A stretch of 64,000 nucleotides of DNA from Gracilariopsis chorda. Lineage: Eukaryota > Rhodophyta > Florideophyceae > Gracilariales > Gracilariaceae. The notes below the pieces were generated by a model. The model searched no databases and was not told the origin of the DNA. It worked only from the letters and a program-made list of their open reading frames with translations. A program made the translations under genes and the position numbers. This document shows, piece by piece, positions 1-9,906 of this stretch; position 1 is the first letter of the stretch; every line of letters starts with the position of its first letter. Location of the stretch: the NCBI GenBank assembly GCA_003194525.1, contig NBIV01000261.1, forward strand, positions 1 through 64,000. Reading direction: 5' to 3'.

Positions 1-200
1 AAGTTGGACCTGGATCACATTAATGAATCTCATCGTGAGAAGTTTCGTGACATGCTCAGGGACTTTACCGCCATGTGGGACGGTTCCCTGGGGACGATAG
101 GGGTAACCGAACATCGGATTGATTTGTTGCCGGATACACGGCCTATTGCACAGCACCCGTATCGGGCAGGCCCTAAAGCAAGGGGGAAGAGAAATCTCAG

Positions 201-1496
201 GTGGAGAAGATGCTGCGAGCTGGAGTTATCGAAGCAGCACAATCCCCTTGGGCTTCTCCTGTTGTCCTTGTTCCGAAAGCCGATGGATCATGGCGTTTCT
301 GTGTGGATTACCGCCGCCTGAATGCGGTTACTGTCAAGGACGTCTATCCGATTCCACGAATGGACGAGTACATTGACTCCCTGGGGAGCGCAACGGTGTT
401 CACTACCCTCGATGCCAATTCGGGATACTGGCAGGTCCCTATTAGGAAAGAAGATCGTGATAAGACCGCGTTTGTGTGCCATCAAGGACTATATCGCTTT
501 AAGCGAATGCCGTTTGGACTAACGAATGCCCCAGCTACATTCCAACGGGCAATCGATATCCTCTTGGCGAGGTTCAAATGGACCAGCTGTCTGGTATACT
601 TGGACGACATTATAGTGTTCTCCAATAACTTGGACGATCACCTGTCCCATGTCCGGGAAGTCTTGACAGTGCTCCGCAACGCAGGCATCACCCTGAAGCT
701 GGGAAAGTGTGAGTTCTGCGCCGATTCGGTAAAATATCTGGGGCACATCATCCGCCCCGGACAGCTTTCAATCGATGAAGCAAGAGTGAAATCACTTCGA
801 GAGGCGAAACATCCGACTAATCAAACGGAGCTTCGATCCTTCCTAGGACTTTGCAATGTATATCGCCGATTCGTCCCGAACTTCGCCGACTTGTCAGCAC
901 CGCTTAACGCACTCCTCCGGAAAGGACAACCCACCGAACTAGACGTCTTTGACGAGGCTGAGTCGTCAGCATTCTCGTCTCTTGTCGACGCTGTAACGTC
1001 CCCGCCAGTTCTGGCCTTACCGCACCCGGACTTACCCTTCGAAGTGGATACTGACTCAAGTGCCCACCAGGTGGGTTGTGCGTTGTTTCAAGTCACGGAA
1101 GAAGGAGAAAGACATCCGATCGGATATTGGTCACGTTCGTTGAACGTTCACGAGCGCAACTACTCGGTGTCCGAGAAGGAGTGTCTTGCTGTTGTTTGGG
1201 CGTTGGCAACGCTTCGCCCATACCTTATGGGTAACCATTTCAAGGTTCACACCGATCACTCGGCTCTCCGTTGGCTACTCGAAATTCGAGAACCGTCGGG
1301 CCGCCTCATGCGTTGGAGTCTCCGACTCTCGGAATTTACATTTGATGTCCTCTACAAGAAGGGATCCCTGAATACTCAGGCTGACGCCCTATCGCGCTTA
1401 GGAACATCAGCGGAAACCGAACCGGTCGACGATCTGGAAATACCATGTTCATGGCACAATCCCCGGAGGGAACGGAACAAGACGACCCAGACGTGA
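201..1496 (+). CDS. pol: Element A reverse transcriptase and RNase H
   Basis: This open stretch encodes the polymerase of element A, which copies element RNA into DNA and removes the RNA strand. Seen directly: FCVDYRRLN and DANSGYWQVP (fingers and palm), FGLTNAPATFQ, and the catalytic YLDDI box near residue 135. The RNase H follows with DTDSSAHQVG, SEKECLAVVWAL and a terminal QADALSR. Similarity to the RT of element B is high along the whole length. Residues upstream of 201 belong to the same pol region, which enters from outside the window. It is a fossil protein region; no start codon is assigned because the natural product is a polyprotein. Confidence 0.9.
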   Translation: MEKMLRAGVIEAAQSPWASPVVLVPKADGSWRFCVDYRRLNAVTVKDVYPIPRMDEYIDSLGSATVFTTLDANSGYWQVPIRKEDRDKTAFVCHQGLYRFKRMPFGLTNAPATFQRAIDILLARFKWTSCLVYLDDIIVFSNNLDDHLSHVREVLTVLRNAGITLKLGKCEFCADSVKYLGHIIRPGQLSIDEARVKSLREAKHPTNQTELRSFLGLCNVYRRFVPNFADLSAPLNALLRKGQPTELDVFDEAESSAFSSLVDAVTSPPVLALPHPDLPFEVDTDSSAHQVGCALFQVTEEGERHPIGYWSRSLNVHERNYSVSEKECLAVVWALATLRPYLMGNHFKVHTDHSALRWLLEIREPSGRLMRWSLRLSEFTFDVLYKKGSLNTQADALSRLGTSAETEPVDDLEIPCSWHNPRRERNKTTQT

Positions 1497-1832
1497 ATGG
1501 GGATGACATCTGTGACGATATTCTGGCTGCAAACCCTACGGATCCTCCGGATGACCAGGTTGTTCCCATATCCCTGAGGAAATGATCCGTGAACAACAGC
1601 AGGATCCTTTCTGTGCCCAGATTCGTGCCCGTCTTAACGGGGGCGCACAGATACCCTTTGCGGTGAACGATCGAGGCTACCTAGTCAGGTTGCTGACACG
1701 GGCCCCACAGATCGTTGTACCTCACACGCTGCAGCAGCGCGTCTTGCATCTATCGCATTACGCGAAGTTGGGTGCACATCCCGGCGGAGGAAACTATACC
1801 TGACCCTTCGCAGGGACTTCTATTGGCCTGCT

Positions 1833-3308
1833 ATGGCATTTGACTGCTATGCAGTTCGCCGCTCGTGCGTGGAATGTGCGAAGAATAATGTGAAACTTCG
1901 GAAGTACTCGAAGAAGTTAACACTATTCCCGGCACGGGCGCCACTCGAATATGTCGCTATTGATATCTTGGGCGAGCTTGTCAAAACCAAACGTGGTTAC
2001 AAGTATCTTCTCGTCATTACTGACCGCTTCTCAAAGTTGGTGAGAACAGTACCGCTTAAACGGATTACCGCGGACGTGGTTGCGCGTGCGTTCGTAACCC
2101 ACTGGGTCTTTACTTATGGCCCGCCGGTACACCTACTCTCCGACAACGGATCTCAATTTACCTCAAAGTTCTTTCAGGACGTATGTAGAATCTTGGGAAT
2201 CAAGAATATGTTTACTACCACCTACCACCCGCAGTGTAACGGACAAGTGGAACGATTCAATCGTACTATGCTCAACGCACTGCGCGCGTATGTCGCGGAT
2301 CACCCCATGGAATGGGACTTGTACACGGACGCTATTACGTACGCGTATAACACCCAGGTACACCGGGTCACGACCCTCGCTCCATTTGAGCTGGTCCTGT
2401 CTCGGATTCCGCCACCCATGGCTATTGAAGCGCAACCGAACGTCTCGGGGTACCCTTCACCAAGGTTATATCGAGATTCCTGGAAGGAATGGTTGAAGAA
2501 CATGGTCCCTACCGCCCGAAAGGCTATGGGAAAAGCCCAGGAGGCATACAAACAGAACTTCGACGCGAAGATTCGTTCCCCGATACCCCAGGTCTCGGAA
2601 GGGGATTCTGTCTTCCTGCGAAAGGAATATTATAATCCCGAAAAGGAGAAGCGCCACAAGTTGTCACCGATAGTGAATGGACCCTATCGGGTGGTTTCCG
2701 TCGCCGACGACACAGTCGTACTGGACATCGATAACCAGTTCGAACGCGTCTCACGCGACCGCGTAGCCCACGCGCCTGTGCCCCCTGAGGGCTCATCACC
2801 GCTCGTGACAATCCCGGAGGATGACCTCGTAACTCGGCCAACGGATAATCTGCTTCCGTCCCGCCCACCCGTCTTACCGCACCCGAAACGGGGACTCTCG
2901 GATCTTCCAATTGCCGATCAACCGGTTGGGCGCGCCGCGCGTATCGTGCAACGCACGCTTGACCCCAAACGCCTAACCGTTACTCCGCCCGCGGAGGTCC
3001 TTCATCGTGAACCCACCGCCCTCTCACCTAAGGAGGGGGAGGGACGGGAATCGATCGCGCCATCGCGGAAGGAAGCTCCGGCGTCGGACGGTGTCCCGTT
3101 TCATACGGCATCGTCGGATGAGCACCCCCGGAGCAGGGAGGAGTTGAACGCATCGCGAAGCGAGAAGGCCGTCTCCGCGGACCCGGATGCACTCCTGTCG
3201 AGCGAGTCGCTGGGTAGCGAAGGAGGAAGTAGTGAACCGGACTCGGTGTGGTCACTAATGTGGCGAATGATATCTCCAAGCACGGAGCACATACAACCTC
3301 GGTCATAA
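1833..3308 (+). CDS. pol: Element A integrase core and tail
   Basis: This is the integrase region of element A, which would insert the cDNA copy. A zinc-binding segment lies just upstream (about 1582-1803, HLSHYAKLGAHPGG) and its paired CVEC.K sits near the start here. The core shows AIDILGEL, DNGSQFTSKFF and NGQVERFNR, the D, D, E acidic triad context of retroviral-type integrases. After the core the frame continues about 200 residues as a Pro/Ser/Arg-rich tail of low complexity. A polypurine run that repeats the element's 3' polypurine tract lies in this tail near 3029. The chromodomain is encoded further on at 3858. Confidence 0.88.
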   Translation: MAFDCYAVRRSCVECAKNNVKLRKYSKKLTLFPARAPLEYVAIDILGELVKTKRGYKYLLVITDRFSKLVRTVPLKRITADVVARAFVTHWVFTYGPPVHLLSDNGSQFTSKFFQDVCRILGIKNMFTTTYHPQCNGQVERFNRTMLNALRAYVADHPMEWDLYTDAITYAYNTQVHRVTTLAPFELVLSRIPPPMAIEAQPNVSGYPSPRLYRDSWKEWLKNMVPTARKAMGKAQEAYKQNFDAKIRSPIPQVSEGDSVFLRKEYYNPEKEKRHKLSPIVNGPYRVVSVADDTVVLDIDNQFERVSRDRVAHAPVPPEGSSPLVTIPEDDLVTRPTDNLLPSRPPVLPHPKRGLSDLPIADQPVGRAARIVQRTLDPKRLTVTPPAEVLHREPTALSPKEGEGRESIAPSRKEAPASDGVPFHTASSDEHPRSREELNASRSEKAVSADPDALLSSESLGSEGGSSEPDSVWSLMWRMISPSTEHIQPRS

Positions 3309-3857
3309 CCAGTTTCGTGGTGAGCTGAAAAGCAACCGCGGACACGGAGAGTGTGGTTGACACTGCGTGCGTTACCGCAGAGCCCTACAAATGGACACTG
3401 TGACGCCACTGTCACGCGGACGAAGCCCGAAATTCCAAACCGTGGAAAGGTGTACACGTACATACCGCCGGCCGGCGTCAGGAGTACAGTCAAGACCCGC
3501 GTCGTGGAAAGACCGCGCGCGACACTTGCCGCCAGCGGCCAGCCAATCACAGTGTGTGATGCATGGCAATCCGCCTCCTGGCGTCGGAACCGTAGTGAAC
3601 CGCCTCCCTCACCGTGAACGGTCAAACTCACCAGAGTTGCACGGGTCGCGTGGGAGAAGAGCTCGCGAGCTGCGCGTCAATAGGGGAATCCGGTTAGAAC
3701 GGAAGGCCCCCCCACAAGGAGAGGATTAGGAAGCGGAAAGACCGCAATGCGGTATCAAGTCCCAGCACTCGCAGCGTCGAGGAAAGCTGACTTTGCCCGC
3801 AGGGTCGCGCCAATTTAAGGCAAGTCCCCTCACAGGGTTCTCCCCTTAAGCCCTGCC

Positions 3858-4091
3858 ATGACGGGTCAGGAGCCGGCTACGTACGACCAGGAGTTTGTCG
3901 TTGACCACATCGTGGATCATGTTCTGGACTCCAAAGGAGTGTGGTTTTACCAAATCCGATGGTACGGATACCCCCCGGAAGAGGACACATGGGAGCCCAT
4001 TCAGCACCTTCCTCGTTCCAAGGTGATAACCTACCACCGCCGGACGCGGTTCCCACTCCCATCCACTTTGGACATGGCCCAGGTTGGGTAG
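3858..4091 (+). CDS. Element A chromodomain
   Basis: This short open stretch encodes a chromodomain: EFVVDHIVDHVLDSKG, then FYQIRWYGYPPEEDTWEP and HLPRSKV. The spacing of the aromatic cage region (Y/W residues) and the W-x-P motif is typical of chromodomains fused to chromovirus integrases, which bind modified histone tails and steer integration. Element B has a near-identical module at its own integrase end. The region from 4092 to 4427 between this and the antisense frame has no gene I can support. It holds two short copies of a CCGCCTAGCGGTCC motif, near 4232 and 4276. Confidence 0.85.
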   Translation: MTGQEPATYDQEFVVDHIVDHVLDSKGVWFYQIRWYGYPPEEDTWEPIQHLPRSKVITYHRRTRFPLPSTLDMAQVG

Positions 4092-4427
4092 GACGATACA
4101 CTGCACTATGCAGAAGATTCCGAAGACGGAAGAGAAGTCTCCGAAGAGAAGAGGACACAGGAAGAGATCTGGCTACAGAAGGTTACACGAAGTAATGGAC
4201 TGGATAGGGAAACCAATGGTCATTGGACGTCACACCGCCTAGCGGTCCGACCGAAGTAACGGTTTAATGAAGAATACCGCCTAGCGGTCCAGCATGAAGA
4301 TGCTATGAAGAAGAAAAAGAAGAGTCCGGACATACGGATATAGAAGAAGGAAGTCGTTTACCACAAGCTATGGAGCGTTAAGCGCTAACCTATATCAGGT
4401 GTGCGTGCCACGGTCCAGGATCCTGAC

Positions 4428-6362
4428 TTAGGATGAGCCGCTCGTTGGCGGTTGGTAGTTCGCAGACGCGAAAGCCAATAACTCGCTCACGCTGGTGAGG
4501 TTGGAAGGCGCAACCACTCCAATGGACTGGAGGTGAGCCCTGAGGGCAACGGCCTGAGGGTCCACGGGGACCGGAGATGCGGTAGACGGAGAAGCAGCCG
4601 CACTGGCGGCCATATTCCAGCCATCTGGAGCAGCCACATGCTGGCCGGATCCGTCGAGATCGTTGACCATCGCCGTTACCGGGGCTACGGCCTCCTCCAC
4701 CTCATCGGGGTCGTCATCCACCATTGGATCATCCTCGTAGGAACCGTGCCAGTCATCGGAAAACATGAACCCAACCGGGTGGCCTCGCGGAACGGAGCGT
4801 GGTACATCGCGTAACGCTAGCGCGTGAGCCCGTGAAGTCACGGATACCTCCCAAGGGTCATAGAAGACGAAGTTGCCAGCGTTTGGATTTCTCCGGCCTG
4901 GAGAGCGATCATGCCTGGAAGGCTCACCGTCAGGGACGTTGGAGACTGGGACTGTATCCCAGTTAACCATATCGATGGTGTTCAGAAGGCACTGAAGCTC
5001 ATCCACATTGGCTTCGGATCCCAGAGGGATATAGAGATCCAATCGGCGGATAACCTGGCGTAGGTGAGGAGGAATGTACCACAGACGGTTCTTGTCGTAC
5101 ACCTCCCAGAGGAGAAATGCGGCAACGCGAGCAGCCCATTCGGCGAGGAAGAGAGTCCAGTAACCGGAATCCGGATTGTTGATTAATCGTGAACCGATGT
5201 AGCTGAGGCACGGAGGCATCTCCGCAAAGCATCCCCTCGGGACTTCGAACCTGCTCCACCAATGGGGAAGAGGTGCATACCGGCCGCGCATCGCGGATGG
5301 ACGGAGCCTCTCGACCTCGAGATTTTGGTATGGTACCAGGAACCCGAAGCGGGAGCGCGCCTTTCGCTCAAACCGGAGTCGGTCGAAGAAGGATCCGCGA
5401 TGATTCGGACGACGAAGATATCGGAACTCTGCACGCAGAATTGGGCGCCTCCAGAGGAGCATCCCGGCTTCTATTGGAGTGGACCGGAACGGTGTAGATG
5501 GCTGGTAGGCAGCAAGGTTCTCGCAGTATGAGACTTCACCGTAGGTACGGTACCGCGAGAGGTCAAAGCTGTATTCCGTTGGTACCAGCTCATCCGGATA
5601 ACTCGCGCGGGCGAGACGGTCGTAGGCGACCTTGGCCATCCCGGCACGGGCTTCATTCAGCGTCTCGAAACCATATCTGGTGCGCTTCCGTGCGAGGAAC
5701 TGTGGCTCTACCGCGATACGCGTCCTCCAGTCGAAGGAGTCGACCATATCCCGGCCTAGTCCCCCTGGGAGCTCGCCCTCCTCCACATAGGAGTCGATGA
5801 GGTCCGAGTCGGAAACCCATGTGGGGTGGAACCAGGGCGCACGCGAAAAGAGGAGAGCGTCTTCCCGGGGATTGCGGGCCCAAAGTGTCGATGGTGACAC
5901 CCAGCCGGCGGCGGTCGCAGTGATCGGTATCGCTTGAGCGGAATTCCAGGCGGCGATACTCGCGGCATCCGAGGCATCCAAGGTTGGAACATGAGACGAT
6001 CCTCCAGGCAGAGGCAAGGAGAGGAACCCAGAGGATGGGTGACGAACCCACGACCCCGGCGTCGCGAAGGAAGGTTGTCCGCTCGCGGAAGTCCCCTGCG
6101 GGGCGCCCGCAGGCGGGTTGTTCGAAAACGGAGTGTTGGTCATAGTAGAGAGGGGCGCAGAGTCTGTTGAAGAAGGTACTGAGGGTTGATCAGTTGTAAC
6201 CGTGTTGGTACGGGGGACCGGTATCTCGGCGATTCCCTTGTCGGGACTATTTTTACCCTCGCGCCTCATCTCCTCACGCCTATACTCACGTTCGTTTTCG
6301 GCCCTTAAGGAGGGGATGTGTAGTGCAATACATTCCCGCGTACGGGCGATGGTGAAACTCAT
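4428..6362 (-). CDS. Antisense accessory frame of element A, 644 aa
   Basis: A complete ATG-to-stop frame runs opposite to pol and fills the space between the chromodomain and the 3' LTR. The ATG lies about 43 bp inside the 3' LTR. The first ~130 residues are Ser/Thr/Pro-rich. The remainder looks globular, with many Trp, Tyr and Arg residues (GRYAPLPHWW, EWAARVAAFLLWEVYDKNRLW, LDLYIPLG). An acidic stretch, DDPMVDDDPDE, precedes a short helical C-terminus. Element B encodes a homologous protein in the same place and orientation, roughly 40-50 percent identical by eye over the best 120 residues. I do not recognise a family. Known parallels are antisense frames of some plant Ty3/gypsy elements. 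Function is unknown; a promoter in the LTR is inferred from position only. Confidence 0.8.
   Translation of the reverse strand: MSFTIARTRECIALHIPSLRAENEREYRREEMRREGKNSPDKGIAEIPVPRTNTVTTDQPSVPSSTDSAPLSTMTNTPFSNNPPAGAPQGTSASGQPSFATPGSWVRHPSSGFLSLPLPGGSSHVPTLDASDAASIAAWNSAQAIPITATAAGWVSPSTLWARNPREDALLFSRAPWFHPTWVSDSDLIDSYVEEGELPGGLGRDMVDSFDWRTRIAVEPQFLARKRTRYGFETLNEARAGMAKVAYDRLARASYPDELVPTEYSFDLSRYRTYGEVSYCENLAAYQPSTPFRSTPIEAGMLLWRRPILRAEFRYLRRPNHRGSFFDRLRFERKARSRFGFLVPYQNLEVERLRPSAMRGRYAPLPHWWSRFEVPRGCFAEMPPCLSYIGSRLINNPDSGYWTLFLAEWAARVAAFLLWEVYDKNRLWYIPPHLRQVIRRLDLYIPLGSEANVDELQCLLNTIDMVNWDTVPVSNVPDGEPSRHDRSPGRRNPNAGNFVFYDPWEVSVTSRAHALALRDVPRSVPRGHPVGFMFSDDWHGSYEDDPMVDDDPDEVEEAVAPVTAMVNDLDGSGQHVAAPDGWNMAASAAASPSTASPVPVDPQAVALRAHLQSIGVVAPSNLTSVSELLAFASANYQPPTSGSS
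6307..6316 (+). promoter_or_regulatory. 3' polypurine tract of element A
   Basis: A purine run (AAGGAGGGGA) stands directly upstream of the LTR start and would prime plus-strand DNA synthesis in this family. The same run precedes the 3' LTR of element B. The complementary strand is also part of the antisense frame. Confidence 0.7.
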
Positions 6363-7231
6363 ATCTGAGGTGTACTCGGTGCGAGCGATGAAGCGGGATG
6401 CATGAATTTTAGCCCCCGTTTACCGGGCTAATTAGCGGTCGGGTTACCCAGGGTGGTTATGGGAACATTCATATTTTGTGGTACTTGCCTGGCAAGGGTG
6501 GTGGACACGTGGCTACAGCCCCGGCCAGGAGGCCCAAAACGGCTACTTATTTTAGTATAGTTTAGGGGTTAATTTTACTTAGGCTAGTGCACTACCTACT
6601 GTACTGCACTGAGCTAGTACTTGAGCGTCGGCCGCACGGCGGCGAGCTCACCAAGAAAAGTAACAAGAGTTCGGCTCTGACTCTATTCGCCATGCGAAGT
6701 GTCTAACTCCTCGCGGAGGTACACCGCTTGCCCGATAGTTTCACCCGACTCGCACCACCGAGGAGACCGTGCTCGTCGTACCCAGTGGGTTGTGACCACT
6801 CGTGGTATTCGTTGTTGTCGTGTGACCGCCCGTACAGGCCCTATCTCCGCCCCAGTTTTGGGTATTGATATTACCGACGTGTGTCGTGAGACCGTGAGAC
6901 CATCCCTTCCCCTCATATCCCCTAACCGCCGCGCGGTGCGTGTTCGTGTGTGTGTATCGGCACCCCCCCTCCGGGGTCTGTTCCCGCTTTCCGCACGCCC
7001 CCTCGGGTGGTCCCTTTCCCTCTTTTGTTCCACTGTTCGCAGGCTACTTCCGGACCAGCCGTGGTTCCGACCCGTTCTAACCCCTAAACCTCCGAGGTAC
7101 ATCCAGGCTCCCGACGGAGTTACACCCGTCATACGGGACACGGAGGGCTCTACCCAGCTGGGCCTACCTCTCCAAGAGAGCAAGGCTTCGAGCTGCCTTG
7201 GGTGCCTTTCCAACACCGGGATTGCACCACA
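6319..7231 (+). repeat. 3' LTR of element A
   Basis: The LTR begins TGTAGTGCAAT and ends ATTGCACCACA, near-perfect inverted ends of 11 bp that match the LTR ends of element B. It is 913 bp, a little longer than those of B. The last ~100 bp align with the B LTR (shared GGGCT, CTGGGC, and GGTGCC blocks). The base after it, 7232, continues RNase H coding sequence of element C, which fixes the border. The partner LTR is outside the window. Confidence 0.82.
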
Positions 7232-7618
7232 ACCTATAGGCCTGGCGTAAAGCACCAAGCCGCTGATGCGTTATCTCGTATCCTGACCGATGGCACGGAT
7301 CAAACCCCATTGGATGATGAGACTCCCACCATATGGGAAGGTCCACAGGATGCAGACGATGATCCGGAAATGGGCGATCTGGTAGGAGACCTTACCACTA
7401 ACCAAGGGAGTGGAGAAGAACCTAAGGTCAAGTTATGCACTATTGACTGCGAGGACCCATCCTTGGAAGTTCACGTGGCCGAGACGGAAATAGGAGACCG
7501 GCCCCCCCTATTCCTCGAGGAATTCCTCACGGCCCAGAAGGGTGATGAACAGTGTATCCAGTAGGCTAGTGCTGTAGGTATCCCTGGGTCCCTGTTTGAT
7601 TATGACCGTCACGAAATA

Positions 7619-8700
7619 TTGTGCGGCCGCTCTCCATTTGATGGGGCAGCACAGCGCGTTGTTCCAAAGGCTCTTCAGGCAAGAATTCTATATCTGGCTC
7701 ATTACCCTCGGTTGTCTGGCCACCCAGGCGCGACGAGAATGTATCAGACGTTAAGGAGATTTTTCTATTGGCCACTCATGGCCAACGATATAACGAAGAC
7801 CGCACAGAGATGCACAGAATGCGCTTGGATTGGGGGGACACGAGCGCTGCAACAGGGGAAGCTTAAGTTATTCCCTGCGGCAGGACCGTTGGAATTTGTT
7901 GCTATGGACATCCTTGGGCCTTTCCATAAATCGCCCCATGGGCACTCTTTCATCTTGGTTATTACCGACAGGTTTTCCAAGATGACGCGTGCTATTTCCC
8001 TACGATCCACCACGGCAACTGATGTTGCTATGGCATTTCTGGTCCACTGGATATAACCCTACGGTCTGCCTTTATATATGTTGACCGACAATGGGCCACA
8101 ATTTGTCTCGAAGTTCTTTGAAGATGTGTGCTTGGCCTTAGGTCTAAAACACCTCCTCACCACCGCCTACCACCCGCAAACCAATGAACAAGCTGAGCGT
8201 TATAACAGGACGCTGGGCTTTAGATTGAGCCACTATGTGGCTTAGCACCAGTTTTACTGGAACGAATACGTCCAACCTTTGGTCTATGCCTACAATAATC
8301 AAGGCCATCGGTCCACGGGTACTACACCCTCTGACCTTACCCGGGTCCGGGCGCCCCCGCCCTACATGGTCGAACTACAGGATACAGGCATCCCCCAGGA
8401 CGTTACTGGCGAAATGACGCCAGCTCAGGCCAAAAAGTATTCCCGTAAGCGAATTCATTCTATCCTGAAGGCCGCCCAGACCCATTTGGACAAAGCGCAG
8501 AAGCGCTAAAGAGTGGACTTTGATAAGGCCATCTGGTCTGTGCCTCAGTGTTCTTCAGGGGACTGTGTCCATTTGGACCGGCCACCCAGGGAAAAACACG
8601 AGGCCGAGGACACTGCGTCCAAGCTGGTACCTTGTTCCACCGGACCATATAAGGTAATCAAGTCCACTGGCCATACGGTTACAATAGACTGAGACGGCCT
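7619..8700 (+). pseudogene. pol: Element C integrase region (decayed)
   Basis: Recognisable integrase motifs are ILYLAHYPRLSGHPGATRM (zinc-binding part), CTECAW, FVAMDILGPFH, ITDRFSKM, LTDNGPQFVSKFF, and TAYHPQTNEQAE. The order matches a retroviral-type D, D, E integrase. The region also encodes the GPYKVIKSTGH element typical of the integrase C-terminal domain around 8640-8690. It is part of a fossil and not expected to make a working protein. Confidence 0.8.
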
Positions 8701-8997
8701 TCAGGATATCGTGTCGACGGACCGCGTTTGCAGGGCGGCTCGGCCGTTGTTTGTACCAATGCAACACCCTATTGGAAGTGCGAGTGTACCGCAGGCCGTT
8801 GGACGCACATCCCCACGCGTCCTGACGCCACCACCACCGCCAAGGACACGCGCTGTTACCGCCGACCCATTTGGTCCTCAGGTAAATAAAGCTGGTCCAC
8901 TGGGTGCCGTTGCCGACGACCTCAGCGGCCGCAGAACCGTCTCGTCAGACGATGGCGATGGAGCCTTCGAGGACATGTATTTACCATAGTAAGACCG

Positions 8998-9115
8998 CCG
9001 CGAATATGTAATAAACCGCATCGTCTCTGCTGGCCTGACAAAAAAGGTGAGGCGCTTGGAAAAGTCCGCTGATATGGCTATGGCCCGGAGGATGACCAAT
9101 GGATACCGCCTGAAA
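8998..9115 (+). pseudogene. Element C chromodomain relic
   Basis: The first strand of a chromodomain (REYVINRIV) is recognisable, followed by decayed sequence with a trace of the Tyr/Pro-rich core. Position after the integrase tail is the same as in A and B. The 9116-9906 stretch behind it has no gene I can support; it holds a polypurine run (9541-9554) like the tracts of A and B, and a TATAAA-like site near 9768. Confidence 0.5.
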
Positions 9116-9906
9116 ATATCCCGGCGTATTTTATTAATTGCTATTGAACCAAAATGGGTTACACGGAGCGTGATCTCCGAAAAGGGCGTATTCCTGACCA
9201 CAGGTTCACTGCTGAGGCGCCCCGAAACACCGCTGGCCAATAGGCACGCGCGCCACCGGGCATCGGCAATCCGCCTCCTGGCCACTCCGCTCGCTGCGTC
9301 TTCCTCGACACGCCGCCATGGAGAACAGTGACAGCGCCAACTTCGGGCCCACGGAACTGGCCTTAGGAAAGCATACCTGAAGCGGCTGTGGAGTGCAAAT
9401 TGCACCTTGACACCCATGGTGTATCTCTACCGAAGGCCAGCCATGCGGAACCAGCCGTTTGCCAGGGCCGCCCTGCAGACGCCCTAGGTACGAGCACATC
9501 CCGGTGTTACCGTACCATGGGCCACACGGAGCATGCCGTTAAGGAGGGGGGGGAATTATGGCCACAGGGATCATTTTCACGTCCAAACAATAGGCTTGCG
9601 CACGTGCCACGGCACACCCTTGAACCTCCTCACACGGTACCGCCTTCACCGTCTTCCTCAGGCAGAACTATGGCCGAACGGAAACCGCAGTGACTTCAGA
9701 CCTCCGTAGTTGAACTTCAAAAAAGGGTCCCAAGGTGTCTGAAGAGAGCAAATAGAGGCCAAAAGGTATAAAGGTAGACCACACAAAACACAGACCATCG
9801 GACTTGAGTAAGGACTCAGGGCCTGAAGTACGAAGATCAGCGCTAACTAGGACCCATGTAGGCAGTATGGAAGACTCAAGGCTTTACTTAGTACGCCAGC
9901 GACCAG

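Larger units (their letters stand above)
1..7231 (+). mobile_element. Ty3/gypsy chromovirus A (5' end outside window)
   Basis: Visible parts in order are reverse transcriptase and RNase H, zinc-binding segment and integrase core, a long integrase tail, a chromodomain, an antisense open frame and a 3' LTR. This order, with integrase after RNase H and a C-terminal chromodomain, defines a chromovirus of the Ty3/gypsy class. The gag, protease and 5' LTR lie upstream of the window. The base directly after the LTR resumes the RNase H region of another chromovirus (C), so A was inserted into C. The element is broken, with about three breaks in the visible part, but long stretches stay open, which suggests it is younger than C. 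Age cannot be set from LTR divergence because only one LTR is present. Confidence 0.9.
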
